Source: Anseranas semipalmata
Lineage: Eukaryota; Chordata; Aves; Anseriformes; Anseranatidae
Direction: 5' to 3'
Assembly (NCBI GenBank): GCA_013399115.1
Contig: VXAA01003938.1
Coordinates: 124,001-188,000, forward strand
Length of the DNA: 64,000 bases
A program made the translations under genes and the position numbers. Of the stretch, positions 36,982 through 48,900 are shown in pieces. A model generated the notes under the pieces. That model worked only from the letters and a program-made list of their open reading frames with translations, was not told where the DNA came from and did no database searches. The stretch's first letter is position 1; the number at the start of each line of letters is the position of its first letter.

Positions 36982-39900
36982 AGGAAAATACCTTATCTGT
37001 TTAAACTTAGGACATGAAATTGAATTGTCAAACCTGGTGATTTATATACAAAGTTGTTCGAAACAGTATGTAGAGTAGGGAAGCCTATGGGGGCACAAGG
37101 GATAGACCCTGTATCTAAAACTGAAAATGCATTTTCTCTTATTTTTTTTTTTCCATTGTTTTTCAGAGCTTTGGTGAAGGCGTACTGCACTCTATGAAGT
37201 CACTGCTACACAGCAGGAAAGATTTATGCAGTGTATCAGCAGAGGAATGTTTAAATCGGGAAGAACAAGATAATTTTATTGAGGTTTGGCATAACCTGAC
37301 TATATATAACTTCTTGATTGTGGTAGAGGATGATTTAGCTTGTAGCAGAATGGGAAGAGTAAATGTGAACAATATTGCAACTTACTGGCCATTAACTCTG
37401 TACCCTGTGTTGCCATTCTTGAGTTCAGTCAATGTAGTCTTGAAAACAACTGTGACATTTCAAGATGACATTTCTCTGCTTTGTAGGAATTGTGAAACTA
37501 AATAACAAAACGTGTAGATAGATGACTTTGTAAGAATTGTGTAACGGGGTGTACTGCATTTGTGAGCGCTACTGTGATCAGGTTGTATGTCTGGTACCCT
37601 AACAAAGTAGCCAAACATTTTGATCCAGGTCTGAAGATAATGTTAGTGGATTGCTCACGTTTGCCTTGTGCTCAGCACTAAAAGCTGAAGCCCCAGCATT
37701 GCAAATCAGGGCTTCTCTTACATGAATGCAAATAGGCCAAAAACTCAACAAGGTGAGGGGGATTAAAAAAAAAGTAGACCTGGACAGAATTCAGGACTAT
37801 CTAGGTAAATCTTGAGCTGTGAGGAGGATGACTAGAGCTGTTTGAGTTACAAGACTTAGAGCAGCTTCTCCAAAGGGCAAATAAAAAGCTAAGAAGCAAT
37901 GTGTACTGTGTATTTGGTATTAAGAGCTTTAGAAGACTACTGAGTAGTTGACAGGCCTGATGAGGAGCTTAGAGAAGGGGAGGGTGACTTGAACAGGTCA
38001 GGGAGAAGAGCTGAGAGAAGGGGAAATGAAGCAAAAAAGGCTTAGGCAATCATTAAGGAAGACTGGTAGTTGGATAAGGAGTAACAGGAGGAAGGGAAGA
38101 GGCAGTTTGTGTGACCAGCAGAGGGGAGGTAGGATTGCCTGGAGAACCCCAGTTTTTTTGGGACTGGCTGGATAGTGAGGTTGGTGACTGGATGAAATGT
38201 TTGGGGAGCAGGCAAGGAACTATGCTACACCTGGCAAATAGCTGGCAACAGTTTGCATCTATAATGATGGTCCCTATGGAGAAAGATAGCTTACTATATT
38301 TAGTTACCTTATTAGCTCAAACAATTGAGAGAGCCCTGTGGTTGAAACGTAAGAGGGTTGATAGAAGGACTACAGAACAGGCATTTTTTCTTCCTATAAA
38401 AATAGAAAGACACCTATATACAGAATATCATTAAAAGAAATTATTAGGACTGTGAAGATAATTGCTTAAACTTAAGAAAACCAGATTTGGGTTTCCTGTG
38501 CCATTTCAGTTGAGCTCCTCTGTGCCCATGGATTTTGATAACCTTCAAATATAGTGTCACATACTTATTTTTAGTTTAAAGGATAGGGTTGTCTTACTGA
38601 TTGCTGGCCCTTCTATCTTCCTGGCCTACTGTAGTAGTTTCAGACATATTTGAGACCTTAAAGGTGAATTCAGTTCATATTGTAGGTATTGTGCAGGTAA
38701 AAGATGTAGGAATTGAAAGGTGTCTTGCAGATACTGTATGGATAAAAGATGTAGGAGCTGAAGGATATATCACCCAAAAAGGATTGTTTCATAGTTAGCA
38801 CAGTGAATATGGTGCTGGAGAACTGTAATTTACCAAGAGCCGTTTGGAATGCTACTGGAAAATGTTGTTTCATTTAGGATTTTGTCATAACTGAGATAAG
38901 GATAAGTGGATGTAAACAGGAAGATGTTTTCTGGTGGCAAAGTGGTTTCCCAGCATGGCACCACCTGAAATAAACAAGTCAGAATTTTTAATATTTTAGT
39001 ATGATTTCAGTTTGAAAGAAGGTTTGTTATTTCAATGTGTGACAAGAAAAAAAACTCACTCAAAATTCAAATACAGTGCAAAACAATTGTTTTTCAGCCA
39101 TTTCTTTTTCTAGCTCTTTCATAGTTTCTATGTATGCACAAGCAAGTTGCTGAACCAGTTAGTAAGAAGTGATTATAAACATAGGGGTGTTCTTTGCTGG
39201 TTTTAGACATGAGAACCATTTGACTGCCCATTCTGTGACTGCCTAATAGAAACAGGGAGTAGATGCCACAAACTTAATGTGAGCTGTGACTTGAATACAT
39301 AAAATTCACTCTGTTGCATAGTGCTCTAGAATAATTGAATCCAAGCCATATCAAATTTAACTCCAAACATCGGTGGAAAGCGTTTAATCTTTGTGCACCA
39401 GTTATTACAACCTTGTTTTGAAAACAAATGCTTTGTTTTTAATTGCACGCAGTTACCCTATTGACGAGTCATTAGGGAGATACTAATTGAGAACTGAGGA
39501 AATCTGACATTGGAAACAAAGTTTGAATAGTTGGATGTAAAACAGATGATGAGCTGACACTGGAGAATGAAGATGAGACAAAATACTTTTACTGCCTTTG
39601 ATCTGTTGGTTTTGAATGATACAAGATGCCTGTAGGCAGAATAGGAGAGCGTAGTAAAATATCACCCTTGTCCACAGGCCCAAAAACCTGAGGTACAGTT
39701 GACATTTCTGACATATGCCAGGTTCTTGAGCCTGACAAGACCTTTTTTGAGGTTGAATATTTTAATCCTTTTACTTTAGGGGTTTGTCTACTTGGATATT
39801 GCATGCAAACAAGTGGCGTAAGTCATTTGCTGTGTTTTGGCCTGAGGCTAATCAGTTTACGTAGTAAATTGTGTCTAGGTGTTAGCATTATGATCTCTTC

Positions 39901-42900
39901 AGTATATCCAAATGCATCGTGGTTTGTTAGCATGGACAGGTTTCAGATTGGAGCTGGTTTATACATGTTCAGCTTGAAGCACTGATTGTTGCAAAATTGT
40001 GTTTATTTTAACAGACTTAATGGGACATGCATGTGTTGCTAAATTTATACCAGCAAATAGGCCACTAGAAAATTTTCTGTGTAGTGGCTTTTATATGTTG
40101 TATCTGCACTTTAGTCTGATTTGATCTTTCACAAGTCAAATAGCATAGTGTTACTGTTCTTTATGTAAGACTGTGCCATACTGTTCAAGCAAGCCATGCT
40201 ACCCAGATGTATCGTTTTCATGGTAGTATAATGAAGCTTTATGGTAAAACATGCTGAGCTTTTAAATTTCTACAGAAAGCTACAAAATTATTTTCTGTTT
40301 CTTTTCTTTAATGTGTTCATGTGTTTATTCTACAGATTACATTTATAAGTTTTGCTGAAGAGATGGGTACTGCTCATTTGCAGGTATAGTATATCTATCT
40401 AGATTGGAAAATAATGTTTTTCAGCACTGGTGATTTCTTCTAGTAGTACACATTTTTTTGGATAGAAGAATTATGATTTTTGAGAAATGAAATATGTTTA
40501 CTTTCAGCATTTAAAAGCATAACCATTTTAAATATTATTGAAAGATTGAATATAATTATTTTAATGTCATCACCAGTGTTTTTATATCTATTTAAAATAC
40601 AGCCTGAGACAGTCTTTGTATTGGAATGGTCTGAAATGGCATACTTAAATTGTATGTGGGTTTTGTTTTTATTCTTAGTTTGGTTTGTTAAATACTGTAT
40701 GTATCAACATTTTTGTTTGTGACCTTCTTCTTAACAGTTGTGCTTATTAATACAGTGCAATTGCCATGTGCAAAGCTAAAACTTCTCTAAATTGACTGCT
40801 AGCCGTGAAATTGCTATTATTCTGGAGAATTAGATGAGGAAATATTTAAGAAGGGAAGTGTAGACAACTAGTGGGGTTGCCATGCAATTTTAAGAAGTTA
40901 AGGATTTAATTCTCTTCTGCAATTTACATATCAGTATAACACCATAACATATATGTTTACAGTGCCATTCTACACTTGGAGATCTCAGTAGACATCTCGA
41001 ACAGTTTGTTTAAAAATTAAACAATAGAAACTCTGAATCCATTTATGTTCAAAATTGTATCCAGGTTGCTAACTAATATATTTATAATACTGCTAAATAT
41101 TCTCTCAAGTATGGGTAAGAACTATTTGATTGGATAGAGTTAGATGACATTTATACAAAATTGGGCTGAGTAGGTTTATGAAGACTTGCTTCATACAATA
41201 TAGATCTGTAGTGTTTGGATTGTTTAAAAAAAATCATAAATCTTTCACAGGCCTTTTCTGTATTTTCAATAAATCTAAACGTTATCTGAGATCATGCTTA
41301 AAAAAGTGCCATGTCCCTGTTTTTACAACAGGGGGCTAAACACCATTCCAATAAAGCACGCTAAGACCATGGAGATCCATTGAGAACCATTATTAGCTGT
41401 GATCAGTTGCGTACCTTGTAGTTGCGTACCTTGTATGATGTGCAGTTGCTTTTCAGTGCTTCTACGATTCATCTTTGTGACCTTTAAGTCTTTTCTGTCC
41501 CATGAGAAACAGTGGAAATTTTTCTTTTGGTCGAAGAGTGAGTTAAAGATGTGTGGATTAAATTATTTGTGGAAATGAACTTAACAGCAGAGTTCAGGAG
41601 AATTAAGTGGGGGATGGGTTAATAAATAGCAGATAAAAGAGAAGCTTTACCAAAATTAACAGCTGTTAATATTTGGGGGTGATTGAGATCAAAACCTCTT
41701 CATTATCATTCATGTTATTTTTTCACTTTGTATTCTCAATGTGTTCATATATTAAAATCAGGAGTTGGCAGCTGTTTCTGTAGAGCTTCCAGATGTTCTG
41801 AAATCGCTTCAGTTGTGCAAACTAAAAGAAAATGAGGTTGTTTTTCTAAAAGATGTAAAGAAAACGTTGGCAAAACCTTATGTCACAAAACATCAGGTAA
41901 ATATTGTCTTCTTGCATGTCTGAACTACAGAAGCATTATATTTAGCCTCTTAAAGTGTTTAGTAATATCACACCTTGTTTTGCTTATATTTGTGGGCCAC
42001 AATAGTATTAATGTTATATTTCTGTGTTTTTTTGTTTAAAATGAATGTTAGAAAATCTCAAAATAACTTGTTGCTTTCGAGTACAGTAAGTACTATATTA
42101 TTAACACAAAATATCTAATATATTACGATGCTGATCCAATCCTTTTGCTCGACTGTAGTCCCTTTCACTGCCAATTTGGAAAGAAGATGAAACTTGTCAA
42201 ATTGCCTATCTCTGCTCTGCGCAGATATAGCTTCCATCTTCTTCAGACTTCCCTCCTTGAAACAGAGATGCCAAGAAATTATGAGAATATCAGGTCTTCA
42301 TAAAACTCAGTGGGTTCTTTTCTTCTCCAGTTACAAATGTTGTCAAAGCAAGAAGCTTTAAGCAGTGTTGACTTGTTGACTTGCATGGTAAATTAAATTA
42401 TATTGTATATAAGGTTTAAAAAAAAAAAAAAAGGAAACAAATATCCTGTAAACTGAAATACTGTTCAGCACAAACATGCTTTGAAATTCCGTCTTCCTGT
42501 ATGGAGTTTTTGACATGGGTTTTTTAAGTAGATTCATGAGTACATATTACCAGGTTGTATTGTATAACAACTTTTTGTTTTATTGCAATAATTTATGCAG
42601 AATGCAGAGATCATTAAAATGCTGAGTGATTTTAACTATCACTTTTATTTTCTTTAAAATATTTGTAAATTGTTTACTGTTCATAAAAATGTGTTGAATG
42701 AATTCGTTGTTATTCCTGACAGTTGAAATTATTCCAAGATTGTTATATTAGTTTTCTTGTTGCTCTTTTTCAAGAATCAGCTTCCTGAAGTGCTTTGTGT
42801 GATGCGACTGTCGCCTTCATTCCCAAGGATCAAAGCAGATTATGTATTTACCTTGCTGAGCAAGTATACCACAGGTGTAAGATATGCAGTTGAAATAAAT

Positions 42901-45900
42901 TCATTGCAAAAACATCGAACGGAGACATCCCGTGCAGAAGATGATGATACTAATCAGTCAGTTTCTTCAATTGAGGATGATTTTGTCACTGCTTTCGAAC
43001 AGTTAGATGAAGATGAGCCTTCAAAGATACAAACTGTTGGTAAGTTTTTGCATGCTGTTTACTTGTAGAAGTTGTTAATTGAAATTTAGGCTGTCAGGAT
43101 TTCATGAGAAAAGTGTAAATAAATAGTAGTGTTTTTACATTTGTGTTTTGTAAAGGGGTATTATGCAATTGTAAACCGAATTTTTGGCTGTTCTTTTCAC
43201 AACAATTTATCAAATCATAAACCAAAGATTCTAACCTCCATGTCACATGCAGATAAAATAGTATCTTGTTCTACTTTGTGTGCTAAAAAATACATGAATT
43301 TCAGTGATTAGTATAGTAGGATTTGGAAAAAAAGTAGCTTTAATTATGAAAGATAAATTAGTGTATTGCTGCAACAGCAAGTCCAGCCTTGCTATTAAAA
43401 TCTGTCCCCGGTGTTCTCCACTCGTGTAAATTCTTGTTTTTGAAGCATTTGTTATTTTTTTCCTTTCCAGGTGCATGCAGCTTTACTTCTCGAAACCATC
43501 GAGATGCTGCTTCACAGACCATCCCTGCACAATGTTTAGAAGCTGTTGACTCAAAGATCCTTGTGGGTTCTGTACGTCGAAAGTCATCTGCCAGATCTTC
43601 TGCTTTAATTGATATTTTGGGACTTAAGGAACTGTCCTCAGTAAAAAATTCAGTTACAACCTCAATTTCTGATCCTTGGATACAAAGGAGTTTCTATAAG
43701 CCATATAATCCTTCTGATCAAGGTGTTAATTTTTTATGTAAAACATTGTTTTCCTCTTCTCCAGCTGAATCCTCTGAGTCAGATTGCTCCAGCCCAAGCC
43801 CCATTATCTTCTTAGATGAAGAAGGGTATCAGAAAAGCTTGAAGGCAAAGCTCCAGCTGCCAAAAATTCCAGTAGTGAAAGATGGTATAGAGGATTCAGA
43901 CTCGGAAGTTAGTGAATTTTTTGATAGTTTTGATCAGTTTGATGAACTAGAACAAACTCTGGAAAAGTCTGATAAAGTTACTAGGGATCCCATCCTAGGG
44001 AATCCCTCCCAGAAAAGGAGGACTGCCCATGAACAACTGTGTTCTACAAGCATTACAATGAATCCTCAGAAATTCAAGTTTGATCGTCCTACTCTCCCAG
44101 CCAATGTAAAGAAACCAACTCCTCGTAAACCAGAATCACCGTATAGCAGTGTCTTTGATGTCCCAGATTCCCCTCGCCCCGTTAAAACATCAGGGGAAGA
44201 GAATGGAGGCTTGTTCAGCCCTATTAGATCATCAGCTTTCAGTCCTCTAGGGAGCTGTGGTTCTTCTGAATGCTTATGTCGTATTAGTCTTGGTGGAGAT
44301 GGGACAGGTCAAAACCACCATGATGCACTTTATAATACTTATTCGGAATATGCTGATAGTGTTTCATTTGAAATATTGGGTTCTGTTTTTCATTCTGACT
44401 CTTCATCAGAACAAATATGTGCAGGAAGTGATTCCAAATGCAGCCGGATTGCATTGAAAGAGGAAAAAAGTCAAGCTGCAGATCTCAAAATGAAAACTAG
44501 CAAGGAGCCAGATAAACGAGCAAAATCTAAACATAAGTCATCAATGATTAGGGATAGCATTCAAAAATTTGCAGCTGAACTAGTTGAAAAAAGTTTTGGC
44601 AGTGCTTTTAAGGACCTGCAAAAAGGTGTTTCTTCATGCACCAATGCACTTTGTCATTTGGCTGCTAGGTTGACTTCTTCAGTCTTTCAAATGGCTTTCT
44701 ACGAGATTGGAAGACGTAGGGCAATCTCCCTGAAGGAGCGTGCCATTAATGGGCTAGCAAGCTTTTTGGTGAGTGAAGCTATAACTGGTGCTTTGAAAGA
44801 ACTGCGGCACGTAAAGAAACAAATATTTACCAATACCGTTGCACGATTTGCGGCAGACCTTGCTGAAGAACTTGTGTTTGAAGGAATCATGGAAGTATGC
44901 CAGTTTTCATATCCATCGACACCTACAGTTGCACAGCCTTCTTCATTTGATTATGAAGACAAAGTGGTAAGATCCTATGCCAGAGATCTGTCTGAATCTG
45001 TCATTCAGGAGGCTTTTATTGAACTATCTCAGGTTGATGTGACCTTCACAACACAAGCAGCCATTAGTGTTTCCATGGACAACATTAAATATGTGAGTGC
45101 GGAAAGTATGTTAGAGTCAACGCGGACTTCCACAGTTTTTCCTGATTTTAATGATAGGGTAGCACTGAATCCAATCCAAGACTCCAAGAAAGAATATACA
45201 GTACAACAAGCTCTATTTTGTACCTCTGGCGTTGTAAGTTCAATACCTGTGCCCTTAGCTGGAAGAGCTCTTTGTCAACATCAGGTGTCCTCTGATGCTT
45301 ATAAAGCAAAAGTGTGCACTGCTCTAAATTCTGATAACAATATGAAAGTATACAAAGACTGCACTCATCCATTTTTTGCAAGCAGAAGGAGAGAGGAGGA
45401 AGTCTCTTCCTTCAGAAATATATACCTAACTTCAGATCACAGTCAAAGCACTGAAAATAATCCATCACTCTTACATAACCAAAATGATACTAAACAAACG
45501 AATAACATGTCTGGAATGAACAACAATTCAGAATTAACAAGAGGGTCAAAAAGCATTAATAGTTTCTCTGGAACTATGGTAGATATGATAGTAAATGAAG
45601 CTTATGAAGCCATAACCTCATCTAGAGTAACAAAAGCAGTAGAAGAGTATACAGAATTTTTAACAAGAAAAATAGTAGATAAAAAACCACATGTGCAATG
45701 TATTGGTGAAGATTTCCCCAAGAATATATTTGCAGATAACTTGGCCAAGTATATCATAAAACAATCTGTGGATGAAAGTAAAACCGTGTTATGCAACACT
45801 AGTGAAAACTTAGCATGTAATGTGGGCTCACAGACTTGCACAGATATCAGTAGAAAAGAACAATGTGTGATAAAAAAGCAAGAGGCTGAGAAACAAAGTA

Positions 45901-48900
45901 ATGTTTCTGTAATTGTTGAACAGCAACAGATGCCTTTGAATAATCCATGTAAATTTCTTCTTACTCCAACTAATTCTGTTCAGTGCATTTCAGAATCTAA
46001 AGATTGTTGGCAGGATCAAAAAGGACACAGGTTTTCAAAATCACCACCACCTTGTTCCACTGTGACTTTTCCTAGGCATGTTCTAGAGGACTTTACTGAT
46101 GCAGGAAGCTGCTCGATGACATTCTTAAACAAGCCTTCAAAAAACCATGATATTCAAAAACCATCATCAGGACCTTTGGCTTACAGGCAAGCTGATTGTT
46201 TTCTGCATGCGAATAGCTTTTCTTCAGTGATGTTTGGCAGTGAAGATGCTTTGCAGATGACTGATAAATCAAGTATCAAAGATGGAAATACCAGTGTAAT
46301 GCCTGACACCCCCCCACCAACTCCTTTAGTACCATGTCAAGCGAGTTCTGAAAGAAACCTAAGAAAGCTATCTAAGAAACTCAAGGGAGAACTAGCAAAG
46401 GAATTTGCACCTGCGACACCACCTTCTACACCATACAATCCATCTGTTGCAGGTTTGTCTGAAACTGAACACGACTCTTTGAAAAATGAGGAATTTATGC
46501 TGAAACTCATGCGGTCACTTTCTGAAGAAGTGGAAAGTAGTGAAGATGAAGATAATTCTGAAATGATTGCTGAGAAAGAGGAACATTCAGAAAAAACTAT
46601 TCAGTATGCAGATTACTTAGCTAGTCATATAATTTCAATAGCAACTGAAATGGCTGCTTCCCATTTAGATGATAAAACAAATGAAAGAGAAGCTGATAGA
46701 CAGGTTCAGTTAGGTATGCAAAACAAAATATGTGGATATACTACATTTATAAATACCCCAGAAGAAACATGCAGTTCTTTGTGGAATTATGCAGGTGATA
46801 TGGCAGGAAAAGTAATCAATGAAGCCAAGAAAATGGTGAAATCAAGGCATTGTAAACTGTTGAGGTTGAAGCGGGTTAACTGTCAAGTGGATTGCCTTTA
46901 TCTGAGAAAAGATGATAAAGATTATAGTTCAAAGGAGTGGTGTGGTCCAGTGCGGGACCAGTGTCCTGGTGAGAGAGATTCGTCTGTACTTTCTTTACCA
47001 CAAGGTCCAGGCACGATAGGTTTGACTTCCAAGTACCCAAGTTGTGAAAGTGTGACTGATGAATATGCAGATCATATTATTCGTGTTTTGAAAAGAGAAG
47101 GTGGTAACGCTGAACTGTTAATGGACCAGTATGCTAGTAGACTTGCTTACAGGTCTATCAAATCAGGCCTACGGCAAGCTGCTAGGAAAACTAAATTGAG
47201 ATGCAACAGAAGGACATTTCCTGGGCAAAATGCGCAGGTAAATGGTAAACTGGAGCTGATCAAAACGGTGAATAAAGATGCAGTACAGCAAGTGAAAAGC
47301 AGCATTCATCATTGTGAAGACCAAACTTATGAAAGGAGTATCAGCACGCAGAGAACAGAATGCACAGGATTGTTACATTTTTCAGAATCCCTTGCTTGCA
47401 GCATAACTAGTGATGTCACGAAGAAATTGAAAATAGCAGGAGCATGTTTGCCAAAATCTCTTACAGATTCCTGTCTATATAAAAAGACTGAATTTGAGGA
47501 AGTTGCAGGGGATCTTATTAAAACAAAATTTTCTAGGACACTTCTACCTTTCTCCCCAAATCATAAACTGTATCATAGTACGGGCAGTTTAAATGAAAAT
47601 GGCCACAGTGAAGGCATAATTCAAGCTATAGAACAATATGCTAGGAAAGTAGCAGATGATACTCTAGAAATGAGTTTAGAATCTGCTGTTCTCCAGGTGG
47701 CTGAAAACAGAAAAAATGGGGATAGGCTTTCGTATACTGAGAAACTGTCTCCTTTTTCTGGAACTGTCTGTAGATGCTGCAGTATGAAGGAACATCAGTA
47801 CTGTACAGAAAGTACATCTCATCACTTACCTGCCCAAGGCTCATCTATTCCAGTGAGGCATTTTCTTCATTCTAGATTAGGTGGTATCTGCCAAAAACCA
47901 AGAGTCTTTCAGCTTGATATTCCTAAAATTCATGTTGATGTAGAACAGAAGACAGTGTTTTCTGACAAGGTGGCTACTGCGGCTGTTGAGAAAGCAGAGG
48001 GAGAGCTGAGTTACACAAGTGTGACAGCTGACAGTGGTATTGGACAAGATGGAGTCAGTTTTGCTGAAAGCCTTACTACAGAAATCATGACATCAGCTAT
48101 GACTAATATTGGTCAGGCAGTTAACATAAGGTAAAAATAATTTTCTTGTATTGCATTCTGTACCAGTAAAAGGATTGTTAATACAGACATAATGTGTTCA
48201 GAAGGAATTTTTTCTTTTAGAAATACAAACTTTATGTTCTGAGTACTTTCTTTTTATTCTTATGGTGATATATAAATGATTCGTAGCTAGGGGAAAAAAA
48301 AAAAAAGACTTTTTTTTTTTACATGTGGGAGCTTGAAACCAAGGTTTCTATGTAGATCAGCACACATACGTTCCAATAGGTGACTAATAATTGGAACATA
48401 ATACTTCAACTTGAAATGCTGTTATTTTTACCTACAGTAGAGAATAGTAGACCTTACAGGTTTTGTTGATGTATGAGCCATGGCAGAATCCAAGTTTGTT
48501 CCCTGCCTGTACTTCCTCTTCTGTACTGAAAAATAAAAGTAATTTATTTTGGATTTTCAGTAGGACCAACATCTAGTACTGTCCAAACTACACATTGCTT
48601 TATAGCATGAAGGGTTTGTTTTGATTATGACTGTTGTGATATTTTCCTTATTATTGGAAATTGCCATTGCCTCATGATGGCAGAAGATTTATTTTCTTTT
48701 AGTTTCTAGAGGGGCATCATGATGAATAATAAAGTGGACCTTTATATGTTCAGTGGCTAAAGGCCACAGTGCATCTGAACTCATTTTTTTCAAGGTTTGA
48801 TATGAAACACATACTAGCTTCTGCCTTGTAAACATCAATGAAAACTTTTGTTTTTTGGTGGTGGTGACGGGGGGGAACTTTTGCAGAAAACAGTAAGCTC

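Larger units (their letters stand above)
31241..37166 (+). other. AKAP11: AKAP11 intron after first coding exon
   Basis: AT-rich intron of about 5.9 kb. It contains a 34-bp tandem duplication (35237-35304), an A23 run (36386-36408) and a T46 run (36935-36980) about 190 bp before the next exon. No gene or transposon was recognised in the rest. Confidence 0.7.

Noticed and set aside
36758..37017. Open frames ending in a long poly-phenylalanine run
   Set aside because: Produced by translation of the T46 tract.
43389..43469. Upstream extension of the giant AKAP11 open frame
   Set aside because: These 27 codons precede a strong acceptor (tttcctttccag) and are intronic; the family sequence continues from the previous exon through a split glycine codon.
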